Assembly: GCA_028023455.1 (NCBI GenBank)
Contig: JAQFVV010012529.1
Span: forward strand, 1,738,001-1,802,000
Length of the DNA: 64,000 nt
Origin: Epiperipatus broadwayi
Lineage: Eukaryota > Onychophora > Udeonychophora > Euonychophora > Peripatidae
Direction: 5' to 3'
In this document: in pieces, positions 23,380 to 35,600 of the stretch
Layout of the letters: every line of letters begins with the position of its first letter
Position numbering within the stretch: the first letter of the stretch is position 1
Notes under the pieces: model-generated
What the model saw: the letters and a program-made list of their open reading frames with translations, nothing else
Databases searched by the model: none
Told to the model about the DNA's origin: nothing
Made by a program: the position numbers and the translations under genes

Positions 23380-24479
23380 TTAACTTTTCAAATCTATGTT
23401 GGTACTAGATTTGAGGATTTTTCTCAGTTTAGCTCGTTTATTTAAATATATTCTTAAAAACACTGCTACAAAAACTAGAATTACACCTGCAATTCCAACC
23501 AATGGAATGATATGAGAATAAATAATACATGACAATAATATAGCTAAAACTTGACGAACAGTCATCATAATGACAAATGTCACAGGTCCAAACTGAGAAA
23601 TAGTATAGAAAATAAAAAACTGGCCTAGAGCTGAGCAAAATGAAAGAAGCAAAATATCAAAAACAAATTTGGAATATTTTGTCATAAAATACACAGAATT
23701 GATGAGTCCACCTTGTTCCCATAGTGATGTGCAAGTTAGTAATACTGAAAATAAATTTACACCACACATCATTTGCACAGAACTCATTTTGTATTGACTA
23801 AAAAGTTCTCCTTGCCAATTTGATGTAAAGCTATCAAAGGCCATGTAGCCTATTAATATTATAAGACCTGAAAATGTAGTCACTGTGTTTGAATGTTTGG
23901 TTTCATCAAAACGGGATAACAAAAACATACTCATTCCAACTGTGATCATAAAAGCAGTCACATATTCATAACAATGATAAGATTTATTTGAAACAATTTT
24001 CCCCATAATCATTACAGGAATAATTTTAGATGCTTTGGCTAAAGTTTCTGTTGGGAAACTTACAAATTTTAATGCTTCATACTGGCACCAGCTACTCATA
24101 ATATTTGAAAAGGATGCATATGAATATTTATAAAGAGGTGCTAAATGTTTTGGTTGATGAGTAAATAACACGTAAAACCCTGATAAAACAAAAGCAAGAA
24201 TACGATTTACAAAGACAAGAAACTGTGAATCCCTAAATCTTTCACTATTTCCATTTTCTGAATTTATATATTCCCGAGTCATGATTTTTTCTTGAAGCAC
24301 ACCCCATGTAAGGTAAGAACTTTGAAGACCAAAAAAACAAAAAAGTAAAGTAACAGTAGGATTACATCTAGTTCGTTCGGCAACTGATGCAGATGGTAAA
24401 GGACCTTCTTCTAAACTTGTTTTTTCTCGCTCTTGCCCATAAACAAATAAGCGAATTAACCAGGGGAAAAAACCATGTG
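23380..24479 (-). CDS. SLC35B2: SLC35B2/PAPST1 terminal coding exon
   Basis: Multipass Golgi transporter that carries the sulfate donor PAPS from cytosol into the Golgi lumen for sulfation of glycans and proteins. Minus strand, from an acceptor (T-rich tract then AAACAG, AG at 24481-24480) to TAA at 23382-23380: 365 codons. Family hallmarks are QSSYLTWGVLQEKIMTREY at the first luminal/membrane segment, RFRDSQFLV, SSWCQYEALKFVSFPTETLA, KASKIIPVMIMGKIVS, FDSFTSNWQGELF, KMSSVQMMCGVN and a last hydrophobic hairpin (RQVLAILLSCIIY). About nine hydrophobic segments are visible. With the 34600-34810 exon it makes ~436 aa, close to the human length of 432. Uninterrupted, so likely functional. Confidence 0.95.
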
Positions 24480-27314
24480 CTGTTTAAAAAAAAAAAAAAT
24501 TAATATATATACATGAATATAATTTATAAATAAATATAAAAAATTATAATTTAAATATATATATATGATAATATTAAATAATACAGTAATTCTCCATAAC
24601 TTAATATTTATATAACAAGCTATGAAGAATAGGGGTTACTAATTATATACACACATCCACCCTGTGAATACTATATAAATACAATCATATTTTATCAGTT
24701 AATTTTGCACTGCCTCTTACTTTGGATTCAGGGTTGATTTATTACATAAAATACTTTTGAGCATATATGTATACACACTCAAACATAGAATAAAAGTTGT
24801 TTAATTTGAAGTTATGGAATTTTTAAAAAAAGGTTAAAATAAGCTGTACAATAATTTGAAATATTTTAAAAATATCATCATTATTTTTTTAATAAATTAA
24901 AAAGACCCTATTCATTAAGCTATCCAATTGCTTAATGACGAGGATTTAGTTTTCCATTTGTTATTTATTCTCTAGTTAATAACAGTTAGATACACATTTT
25001 TTCATTAATAAAGAAATGGTAATTATATGATGTTATGGGATGATTAACTGATTTAGATAGCAAGCTACCTAAAAAAACAAAAAAACACTATGTCTGATTA
25101 GAACTTGAAAAAACTTTTAATTTTTACCTTTAGTGGATTTAAACAAGGTTGTAAGCACAGTAAACTGAAGTGTTACCATTTTACCATAAAGTCTTTCAAT
25201 ATATATACATATTAATAATTAAATTATATCACATTATCTCATGAAAACACAAAATATTACTATATACAAATTTAGTAAAACTTATAGCAAGGATTCCTGA
25301 AAACTATTTACTTAAGAAAAGTAGTTCAGGGAAGACATCTAATGATTCTGAATAATAAAAAAAAGGGCAGAAAAAAAATCTAAGAAGCAAATATACTATT
25401 CAATTACATTTTAGAATTTCAACTTGAGTGCTTCTAGAGTTCATGAAAAATACTATAATATATCAGCAGTCAACATAGAACAAGATATTATATAATAATA
25501 AAGTAAGTTACATATACAGCAATTGTGAAATAGAAATACCAAGATAATCATTCACTAAAATATAAGTGCACAAACATGGATCATATAAACAGTCATCTAA
25601 GATTACAAAAATTAGGAAAGAAAGCTGAAATAATTTTAAAAAACAGTTATAAAAAATAAATAATCACAAGAGCATCATTATAAGATTTTCAAAGATCAAT
25701 TTTTTTTTTTGACAATATAAACTATAATAATGTTGAAACCAAAATTATTAAATAAAACATAAAATTTTTTTTTTTTGTAAATGTTCAAAACAATATTTAA
25801 TTGCCATCTTCTTGATTAAAAAACAGCAACAAGAAGAAATTGTAATTTAAATACTTATGTTATATTGTTCAATGCAGGAGACAAGATGTTGATATTTTTA
25901 ATGTGAAAAAATGTCATAAAAATCATGTTTCTGACCTACAAAAAAATCCTTTTCTCTAGAGTCATCTACATAGACATGAACAATGTACATCAGATAGTAA
26001 TGTCAATCAGAATCCCAGATTAATTTATGATTATTGATCTTCATCAAAGAGAAATAAAAAACTGTATATACATTCTTTTATATTAATCAAAGAAATTACT
26101 ATGATATTGTTAATTATTAGAGCAATTTGATGATTATTTATATTATTCAAGCTAATAACGCTTTGAAAATTATTAGCTATCAAACATGACAATATGTAGA
26201 ATGCTTTAAAATAATACTGCTAAATATAAGTTGGAAGAGTCAAGTGATATTTTGTTTTGCTAGATACTATCATTTTGCCAATGGGAGAAAAATAACTGCA
26301 GTTAGTATATTATTGAAAATCCTAAAATATAGTTAATGGAATGGTCTTTTTATTTATATATGGAGATTTGAGAGTGTATCCATGTCAAAATACACATATA
26401 AACAATATACAATTTAGAAACAAAAATAATAAATATATAAATGGAAACAATATTTTATATATGTTGATAAGATCCTAAGAATGATCAATATTATTTTTAA
26501 AAAATTAAATACTGCACTAACAATAAATTCAAAGTTAAATTTATTTAAAAAAAAAAAAAACATTAATTAATGCTATTAACTTTTTTAAGACAATAAGGCT
26601 AATATATGACAAATATCCAGCAGTAAAACAATATAAAACTGTTGATGATAGAGGAAGCAAAAATTGAATTCTAATAGCTATTATATCAAAAACGACTTAA
26701 CACTTAAGAATTTCTTCAAAATTTAATTCAAAGTAAAATTTATTATTAAAAAAATAATGCTATTAACCCCATTAAGATAATAAATCCATATGATAAATGT
26801 CCATAAGCAAAAAAATAATATAAAAACACTAAAACGGACTTCTAATAACCATTAGGTCAAAAATTAACAATTTGAAGGAAAAAACAAAAATTAACAGCTT
26901 CTGAAATAAATTATAAACATAAAAATTTCATTCTACAATGATTATATATGCCATAATTAATAATGATAATTGTAATAAAATAAACAATATGTAAAAAAAC
27001 AAAAACATAAATAGGTAAACAACCCTGTGATGATTAATGCAGTGGTAACTGAATTGAAGCTCAACTTATCATTTTTGATGTTTGACTATCACATGACTTC
27101 TTGAGCAATAAATTATTCAATTTTCTTTACAAACATCCATATCAAAAATTAATATTATATATGCATAGTTATCTGACATATATTGTTCACATATATACTT
27201 TATATATTACATTAATAAATTCACATATATGCATATTTTATCTATACATGTTATATATTAGATAAAGTGCTGGGTTTGTCCTGATATTTTTAATCTAATG
27301 ATTGAATATCCTAG

Positions 27315-27356
27315 AACCTCACTGAGGATGCCAGTAGCAGAAAATGGTCTGAGGTT
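27315..27356 (+). ncRNA. hammerhead ribozyme-like motif, complete core
   Basis: Type I layout with every core base: stem I AACCUCA (27315-27321) pairs perfectly over 7 bp with UGAGGUU (27350-27356); CUGAGGA (27322-27328); stem II UGC-CAGUA-GCA; GAAA (27340-27343); a minimal stem III of one or two pairs (A-U plus an A.G); GUC (27347-27349). Predicted cleavage is between 27349 and 27350. It lies in the SLC35B2 intron, antisense to the gene, about 1.2 kb before the PLE fragment at 28480-29120, whose own 3' motif shares the GUAGCAG arm. Confidence 0.7.
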
Positions 27357-27867
27357 GGGAGTATTCTACAAAGCTTGTTAAGAGTTTGTTTTGCAAGCTC
27401 TATATATAACATTTGTAAACACAAGCTTTATTAAATTAGGTCATGGGATATCTGACTTGATTTTTTTGTAATTTTATCTATACATATACAAATATTTACA
27501 GTACACTTTTTTGTGCCATTCCAATTTAAGACCAAACTTTAATAAAATATATGCTATCAGTGTAATTAAAATTATGAAAGAAAGATGAAAAGAACAAAAA
27601 GACATAACACAAAATCAGTTCTATTTAGATATTTCATAAATATCATATATAAAATAAACTGCAATATAAAATATATTACATATGATGATAACAAAATTAT
27701 GAAAATTTTTATAAAACATTACTAAAACAAATACTCCATATAAAGTTCTATAACAATATATGATGATTGGATTTTAAATAATATATTAAAAAAAAAACCC
27801 AGATATGCATGCATATATACTATAAAAAATAACATGTAAAAACTCCATACTGCATTTTTCCATTTAC

Positions 27868-28126
27868 AAATAATCATAAACTCAATTATGAAGACAAACT
27901 ACTGTATTCCTTTTTCTTTTGAATGGAAGAACTTTATTCATAATAATAATTAATATTTTGGCAAAACCCATGCCTCTCTCAGAATTAACTATAACTGTAA
28001 AATATTTAATCCTGAAGATGGCTAAACTGACCAAAGTGTTAATTGTTATTATGAATAAAGTTCTTCCATTCAAAAGATAAAGGAATCAGAATTTTGTTTT
28101 TATAATTGAGTTTATGATTATATATT
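27868..28126. repeat. foldback with ~90-bp arms
   Basis: Left arm 27868-27960 and right arm 28030-28126 are inverted copies (about 90% identical), sharing ATAATCATAAACTCAATTAT and GAATGGAAGAACTTTATTCA. The 70-nt loop carries CTGAAGATGGCTAAACTGAC, which resembles the CUGANGA plus stem II part of a PLE-type hammerhead, but GAAA is not intact. An open frame at 27882-28073 just reads through the palindrome. Confidence 0.7.
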
Positions 28127-28675
28127 TATTTGTATGTGTAATGTGCAGATTTAATTGTGAGAAGTTTATATAAGATATGCATATGTCTAAGTATTTATTT
28201 TATAAAATATCAAATGCTAAAGCTAAACTATTCAGTACAATAAACCAAATACTCAAATTCAAAATTAAAATACTAACCAACATCATATTAAGAATTCATT
28301 TCCAACAATCTCCCTATTAAGGGAGATTACTTAATTGTAAATAATACAAACCAATACACACATATATATTATAATAGCAAACTGCAATTCAAATCAACAT
28401 CCCGATTATCTTTAATATTAAAAGAAATAATTGGAATGTTAGTTTGAGTTATGGGAAGTTAATCTAGCAAATACATATATGAATTGTTTGGTGTTATTGT
28501 TTAAACAAGAATTGCCTTGGTAGACAAAACCATTGGTAATGAATTTTTAGTTTGATATTGGTTAGTATTTTAATTTTGAATTGATGTATTAATTTTTTGT
28601 ATATAATATAGTATTTAATGTAAACTTTGAATAATTTATTAAATAATACAAAGGAAAAATTTATGATAGAAAGAC

Positions 28676-28979
28676 TATTCTTGGAATAATGTATATTATA
28701 CCTTATTTTTGTACTAAAGTTTATGTAGGTCAGAGTAGTTTGAGCTTAAATGAAAGAATAAAGGTATATAAAAGTCGGGTTAGAAATAAATATCTCAATT
28801 CTACTTTACTTATCCATGAAAGAGATATAATCCATACCATTAGTTTTGATGAGGTGGTTGTTTTCTTTGAAAAAAAATGAAATAAAAAGAATTAAAGAAT
28901 CTTTATTATTAAAAATTTATGATTCTGAAGCAATTAACATGTTTAAAAGTTCTTTTAATATTAAGGGCATGTGGGATTA
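28676..28979 (+). pseudogene. PLE GIY-YIG endonuclease fragment
   Basis: VMYIIPYFCTKVYVGQSSLS matches the Y..I.C...YVGQT signature of PLE GIY-YIG nucleases, followed by LNERIKVYKSRVRN and an H-x-x-H-T-like segment. A frameshift in the A-run at ~28870 moves to a frame with KRIKESLLLKIYDSEAINMF, ending at TAA (28977-28979). No RT is present. Confidence 0.7.
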
Positions 28980-29030
28980 AGTGGAATTGTGGGTAATATT
29001 TAGTATAAATTTGTTTTCTTTTAGTTCTTT

Positions 29031-29075
29031 ACATTTGAGAAGTCTGCTTGTAGCAGTGAAACCATTGGTTGTGTT
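29031..29075 (+). ncRNA. decayed hammerhead-like motif after PLE ORF
   Basis: UUGAGAA (expected CUGANGA), stem II CUGC-UUGUA-GCAG, GAAA, C-CAUUG-G stem III, GUU triplet, then GUGU pairing with ACAU upstream. Two core substitutions (both transitions) make it inactive, but all parts are in the right order, about 55 nt after the endonuclease stop. Confidence 0.45.
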
Positions 29076-29129
29076 TTAGAGTTTATTTTCATTGGCTAAT
29101 TTGGTTTAGTTGTGAATTTGGGGTAATTT

Positions 29130-30280
29130 TGAGTATTCAATGTGTATGATATTATATCAAAAATAAGTAACACTTAAGAATTTCAAATAAATTGTTCTAA
29201 ACTTAATGTATCCATGTCAAAATACATATACACACAATATACAATTTAGAAACAAAACATCCTATTTATTTATTTATTTATATGTAAGTGAACATATATT
29301 AATGCACATATTCAATTGTGTTTATGTATATGGGCAAATAAAATGTATGTATCTATAATTTTAATGTTTGATACATACATGTTTATGTATTAAAAAAACT
29401 TAATTAGTTGCTTACTCAAGAGGTCACATGATGCACAATCATTAAAAATGAAATGTAGAATTTGGATTCTGTTAGCCGTTAAACTTTCAAAATCATCAGG
29501 CTATTTATTTATTTATAAATAGACATTTTTACATTTACAATTAGTTATGACAAAATGATTTATTTGTTACAAACATTAATTTTATTATGTTTTATTTATT
29601 GTTTAGTTAACACATATCTTCAATTTTATATTTTTATCATTTGTTTCTGATATATATACAGTTCTAAACAATAACTTTACATATATAATAATTTAAAAAA
29701 TAACCAAAAGAGGACTGTACTCACACTGCTGTTTTGATTTATCTGTAATAATGTAAGTTCAAACAAATTAAATTTTTTTTTCAAATTAGCTATATAAATT
29801 TTAAAAATGAAAGAAGTTATTATATAACTTGATAAATCATAGACTGACTTGAATTCTAAAATGTATTCAATCACTCCTTCATGATTCTACTACTAATCAA
29901 TATTGGAATGGCATACTCAAGGTGTCCATGATAGCTGAAATCTTTTTATGTGTCTCTATATTATAAATTATATTAAGTTTAGCATATTCTTCAAAAGAAT
30001 TGATTTATATATTTTTTTATCTTTAAAATAATTTTTGTTCTACATTTACATATATAGAGAAGATTATGCTGGTGACAGTTATAATAACAGTAATGATCTC
30101 ATTTCAATTGTGAAAGTATTAAAAACTTTTTCTATATTTTATTATGAAAATCATGCTAACAATTCTTATAGTGAATGATGATCCTTTCAGATAAAAATGT
30201 TCAAACATGTCATTGGAAATGCTTAACAATAATCTTCTTATTTAAAATTATTTGTTTGAATACAATATATACTTGAAGTT
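29130..30280. other. AT-rich intronic sequence
   Basis: Nothing recognised beyond a short (TTTA)n tract near 29265 and scattered A/T runs. Confidence 0.5.
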
Positions 30281-30289
30281 TTAGATGTA

Positions 30290-30480
30290 AATTATAAGGG
30301 ACTTGGAAACAGATTTTCAATATTCCTTCAGCTATCTGCTCTATCTCATACAACCAATACACATGTCCACATATATGTGAATAAAATAAGTGATCTCCAA
30401 TATATGTATTCCATGAAGAAACAGAACTCATCAATTGATCCAGATCATCATATTCCACACACATATATAATCAGTGCTCG
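30290..30480 (-). repeat. hammerhead-bearing repeat, family 2 copy b
   Basis: Diverged partner of 8780-8985 in the same orientation. The core reads UUGAUGA and the stem II/GAAA region is eroded (GGAAUAC), with UUGGAGAUC following as in copy a. The 84-codon open frame across it (30210-30464) has no known family and I take it as chance. Confidence 0.5.
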
Positions 30481-30489
30481 GTTTATATT

Positions 30490-32720
30490 AAGATAGCAAA
30501 TCTTCAAACTTTAATGGACCAGTTTCAATCTACTTCACTCTCCAAATCTTCAGTCATTGCAAAAAAAAAAAAAAAAAAATTGAAGTTAACAAGAATCAAG
30601 CTCATTACAGGAATATTCAAATCATTAATAATAATAAAAAAATTGAAAATGAAGATAAAAATGATTTAACAATAAATCTTTGTATTAACAAAAACAAATT
30701 TTGCAAAGAAATGACTGCCTCACATCAATTCAATTTTTATCCTAAAGAATTAATGCAGGTAACAAAAAAAGACAACTTGATACAAATTTTTTTAGATCAA
30801 AATTGACAAAAAGAGAAATACTAAATATGAGAAAAATGCAACTGGACAATGTAAAATTTGGCAAAAAAAGATAAAAATGAAAAACACAAACTTTTCTATA
30901 AAGAAGGCTGCAGAAATAGATAATATTGCATCACTATTACATAAGCAATTGAAAAAGACAATATCAATTTATCAAACTAGAAAGGAGATTTAGGTCACTT
31001 ATGAAAATGCTGCAATAAAGACTGCTAATTTGATCAAGTGGCAAGTAAGATGACATATTGTTGTGTTTTTAAGCTAAAATGAACTAAGAGTTTAATAGAA
31101 AAGAAATAATTTGTGTTGGTGTAAAATGCATGTATATTTTCAAATTTATTTAATAAATTCACTTGGAAAACAGTCACTGCTCTTAATGTTAATAAAAGTA
31201 TTTTGTAATTAGAAACAATGACAATTATCTTATGAGATAATGATATTATCATAATTTCTCATTCGTGGGACAACTAAATTATTTTTTATCAAAGTTTTCT
31301 TAAACACACTATATTTTGTATATCCAAAGATTAATCTAGTCAGCTATCTACATTTGATTTTCTCTTTAAGCACTGCTTTGATGTCATAAAAGAATACTTG
31401 GATGACTAATCGATCAATTGAAGATTTATTTAGAAAAATGGTGATTTATTGTAGGAATACTACTATGACTTAACTTATAAATTAAATGTATAATCTAAAC
31501 TTCTTAATATTAGTTTTCATTTACAGGTCTTATTTATTTATTTTTTTTTAGCAAACTTTTATTTGCCTTTTAAATTTCTTATTGGATTTTGAGAAAAGGG
31601 GAGAGGGAAGTGGAGAAGTTGGAGTGGGGGGGAATAAGTTTTTGTGGTTAATTTCTCATAATACTACCTATCTAATATTGACATACAAAATTATTTGATG
31701 TACATAAATTTCAAACAACCTTTTCTTATTCTGAAAAAAATCAGTTTGGAAATATTGATTCTTCTTTTGTCTTTAGAGATTTTTAAATTTCTTTTGTGAA
31801 CTTTCAAAAGTGAGGGAGTAGAATAGAGCAATATAGGCTTGACTTGCGATTTATTCTAGTAATACTATTATGATTTCATTTATAAATTCAATGTGTACCT
31901 AAAATCTAAATTTGTAAAGAGTTAAAAAAAGTAAAAAATAAAAGAAAAATATATTTCCCACTATGCATTACAAGAAATAATTTTTTTCTTTAAGATGTTA
32001 GAAATTAATTTAAAAAAGAACTTTGTGTTCTGCATTGATATTGTTTAAAATGTTTTTATTTGAAAAGCAACTGGCAACATTAGACTTGGAGGTGTTCATT
32101 TAAATTGTTATATATATATTTTTTTAATGTTTTAATTTTAAAAAAAAACCTCTCTTACATTCTTCATTTAGAGATGACCTCGGCTCATTTATGATGGATA
32201 AAAGAAAGGGAAGTTTAGAGCAATTTCGCATTGTCCAATCACATTGGCAATCTCACTCTCTTCTCTTCCATTTACTCAAAACCAAAGAAGAAATTGAAAA
32301 GACAAATCATGCTAAAAAATAAAAAAAGACCTGTCAATAAAAAGTATGAAGAGGTTTTAGATTCCATTTTAAATTATGGTAAATTTCTTTGCAAATCTAA
32401 ATAATCTTCAATTGATTAATTAATCCAAAGAAATACAAAAGAAGTTTCAATTTTAAGCTTTTTTTTTTTGTTAATTTGTTATTTCAAAGCCAGATAGTTA
32501 ATTTTTATTTGGATTGATTTGATTTGTATTGAATGTAGATGTCAATTATTGTTTTCAACAGCCAACAACATAATTCATCCCCCTTCCCTCATTTTTTAAA
32601 AAGCCAATAAGAAAGAAGAAATTTAACATTTTTTTAGAAGACAAATAATAAAAATTCCAAAACAAATTTGTCAATTACAAATCAAAAGATATTGTTTGAA
32701 ATTCTACATCAATGTACTTC
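30490..32720. other. AT-rich intronic sequence
   Basis: No gene or element ends identified. Long homopolymers (18 A near 30560) and purine-rich stretches are present. Confidence 0.45.
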
Positions 32721-32728
32721 AGTTAATA

Positions 32729-34070
32729 TAAGGGGGACTGAAAAGTAATTTTTTTTTTAAATTATATTTTTAATATACATTTTATTAAAGAAAAAAATAT
32801 TATTATTCAATCATATAATCACCATTATTAATTATAACTTTATCCCAACGATCTACTAAGTTTAGAATCCCTTTTATGAAAAAAGTTTTTTTTCTTTGGA
32901 AGCAAAAATGATATTAAATTCCTTATCTAACCTTATTTCAACAATTTACTACATTTAAAATTCCTTTTATGAAAAAAGTTTTTTCTTTGGAGGCAAAAAA
33001 TAATATTAAACTCCTTAGTACATCATCTTGCAAGCAGAAGGTTTTATTTCTTATGCTGTGTTCTAAGGATCTGAATAAATAATAGTCACTAGGAGTAATA
33101 TTTGGTGAATATGAAAGATGTGGGTAGAAGTTCCCATCCTAACTACCAAACTTTTTCTTGGGTCATTCTTGCAGAATGTGGTTTTGCATTATCTTGTTGC
33201 ACTATTACCTCTTTTCACTTAATAAATGCAAGACATTTGATTAACAATGCTTGATGTACTCACTCTAATTGTTCATAGTAGATGTCTGCTGTGATAGTCT
33301 TACCTTGTTCCATGAGTTCATAATAAACAATTCCATGAAAATTCCACCAAATGCACATGAAGTTCATCTTTAGGTATTGGAATTGGAGTTTGATTTGGAG
33401 AAACCCACTGCTTTTTGTTATTTACTATCTTATACAGCACCCATTTTTCATCACCAGTTATAATTCTTTCCAAAAAAAGATCATTTTGTTGTCTGGTCAA
33501 CAATTAATTGCAAATCGCTTATCTCGGTACTTTACTGTTATCTGATAGTTCATGTGGCACCATCACCCTCTGTTTAAAAACATTACCAATCTCATATAAG
33601 TGCTCTTGGACAGTTGACCATAATGAATTAAGTTTCTTTGTTAATTCTTGTATAGTTTGTTTTGGATCCGATTCAACAAGAATCTTAAGATCATCATCAT
33701 CTAGGGTAAGAGATCCCTCCAGATCGAGAACAATCAGAGAGATCAATTTTTTTTCTGCAAATCTCTTAAACCATTTCTGACATTTTTCAATCTTCAATAC
33801 ATCTCCATAAGTTGAGCAAATAATTTTGGTAGCCTCGGTAGCACTTTTTGGTGAAACAAAAACAGCATTCAATGACTTAAATGCTGTTCTTTAACTTTAG
33901 AGTCCGCCATACTAAAGAAAATAATATAAAATTTAAAAAAAAAGAGATTTTTAAAATAAAAAAGTAATTCTACTATTTAAATAAATAAATAATTTATGTT
34001 TTATTTAAATTAAAACAATAGGTTAAAAATAAACTATTAAAAATAATTGATTACTTTCCGGACAATCTTA
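32729..34070 (-). mobile_element. mariner transposon, decayed, with ends
   Basis: A 1342-bp element bounded by TA dinucleotides (32727-32728, 34071-34072). The terminal inverted repeats align as TAAGgggGaCtGaAAAGTAAT against TAAGattGtCcGgAAAGTAAT. Length and TA target duplication fit Tc1/mariner elements. Near the low end, ~32835-32925 and ~32935-33020 are a tandem duplication of about 90 bp inside the transposase 3' part. Confidence 0.85.
32960..33890 (-). pseudogene. mariner transposase, broken
   Basis: Minus strand. The paired helix-turn-helix region is readable in 33872-33519 (SATEATKIICSTYGDV, CQKWFKRF, LTLDDDDLKILVESDPKQT, then VPHELS). A second open piece (33503-33318) has ERIITGDEKWVLY, the first catalytic aspartate, and KKQWVSPNQTP. 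Further on QQDNAKPHSA gives the second Asp region, LGWELLP and SPNITPSDYYLFRSL the third, each in different frames. At least three frameshifts or stops make it nonfunctional. Confidence 0.85.
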
Positions 34071-34599
34071 TACTAGGTAGAATTATGATGATGGGGTATC
34101 AAATAAAAAAAAATTGAAAAGTTAGAATTATCCTTTTCTCCCATCTCTCCCACTCCCCTTCCCATTTTCTCAAAACTAAACAAGAAATTGAAAAGACAAT
34201 ACTAAAAGTTTGCAAAAAAAAAAAAAAAAAGACCAATCAATACAAAATAAGAAGCGGTTTTTAGATTCTAATTTGAATTTCTAAATTACAATAAAGCCAT
34301 TTTTCCAAAAAAATTTTCAAATGATTGATTAGTCATCCCAGTATTCTTTCATGAAGTCAAAGAAGTGTTTAAAGAGTTAAAGTAAAAAGAAAATCAAATG
34401 CAGACAACTGATTAGATCAATACATATCAGTGCTGTTTCTGAAAATTATTTTCCATGAGAAAGATAACATGTAAAACCTCCACTAACTGTGATTTCATGG
34501 AGAATTACTAGGACTTATCAATACCCACCATATACATATTTATATACACATTTAACATAAAGTTTTATATGATTAAAATTTAAAAAAAAAAAAAATTAC

Positions 34600-34810
34600 C
34601 AGATTTTTCTACATATTTTTTTTTCTTTACATAATAAATAAAAAGAGCAATAGGAACTAAAATGGAAGAGTATCCTAAAAGATTTATAATAAGCCGTATG
34701 ACCCAAAAATCAAGCCATTGCTGCAACTGTTCTGATTTTGGAATGCTTGCACTATCATCTCCTACAATCATTTCAACGAAGAAAGATAACATAATTATAT
34801 CAGTAAGCAT
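34600..34810 (-). CDS. SLC35B2: SLC35B2/PAPST1 first coding exon
   Basis: Minus strand. Begins right after a T-rich acceptor (AG at 34812-34811) with ATG as the first codon and ends with donor G|GTAAT after 70 codons plus one base. The start is a signal-like hydrophobic stretch (MLTDIIMLSFFVEM), followed by a luminal linker and WLDFWVIRLIINLLGYSSIL with KKKKYVEKS, which match the N-terminal membrane segment of animal PAPS transporters (W..LWFFRFVVNAAGY in human). The acceptor before the ATG implies an upstream noncoding exon, not identified. The split codon fits the next exon exactly. Confidence 0.88.
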
Positions 34811-34829
34811 CTAAAAAAAAAAAAAAGAC

Positions 34830-35600
34830 ATATTTATAATAAGAATTTTAAAAATATATCAAAAATATTAATTTTAATATTACAGCTTTCGTCAAAGTTA
34901 AGCATGACAATGAAAAAAAAAATCTTGCATAACTGAATTAAATATATAGTAGTTTGAATTAAATTTTTTAATAAGAATTAAATAGACATAGAAATATTCA
35001 AATAAATAATCCATAAACTTCTAAAACAGTAAATTAATGAAAAATAATATTGCCTACTAGTTGCAATATTATAAGCAAATATAATAAACACTTTATTAAT
35101 ATATTTGGGAATACATTTTTTAAAAATGACTAACACATGTACAATTGATAGAATTGTTTTTTTTATTTTATTGAATATTTATATTATTTGTGGAGGTAAA
35201 CTATCTATATCATTATTCATTAAAAATATATTTCAAACAAAAAAATAATTTGATTAAAAGATATGATCTCAAAAACACATATCCTTTGACTAGATAAACA
35301 TGTAATATAATAATTTTCTTAATGCACTACAAATTTTAAACATTAAGATGTAAATGGTAGAATTAAAAAATATTTGAAAGATAAAGCCATTAAATAAATT
35401 AGATATAGAAACAGAAATAAAAGAAAATTATATATATAGAATTTGCAGAAGACCTAAAATTATGAATTCTACTTATTCCAAAGAGAAAGTAATGTTCAAA
35501 AAATATGTATTGCAAGACTGTATTATGTTTAATAAATTTAACACAAAAAAATGACCGATTAGTGAGCTATAAGATACGTTAATATAAAAAAAATAAAAAT
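34830..35600. other. AT-rich sequence, no gene seen
   Basis: Presumably an intron in the 5' part of SLC35B2. No exon could be supported. Confidence 0.4.

Larger units (their letters stand above)
28480..29120 (+). mobile_element. short PLE copy flanked by direct repeats
   Basis: 28490-28565 and 29045-29125 are diverged direct repeats (GTAG..A...AAACCATTGGT then TTTTAG.TT..TATT..TTGG), fitting the pseudo-LTRs of a Penelope-like element. Between them is only the C-terminal GIY-YIG part. The downstream copy includes a hammerhead-like motif; the upstream copy of it is more decayed. Confidence 0.6.
24480..34599 (-). other. SLC35B2: SLC35B2 intron (~10.1 kb)
   Basis: Donor G|GTAAT at 34599 and acceptor AAACAG at 24480 give matching phase 1: the split codon is G + CA (Ala). 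The intron is AT-rich and holds a hammerhead motif (27315), a foldback (27868-28126), a PLE fragment (28480-29120), a family 2 hammerhead repeat (30290-30480) and a mariner (32729-34070). I saw no internal exon of the gene, and the joined protein needs none. Confidence 0.85.
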
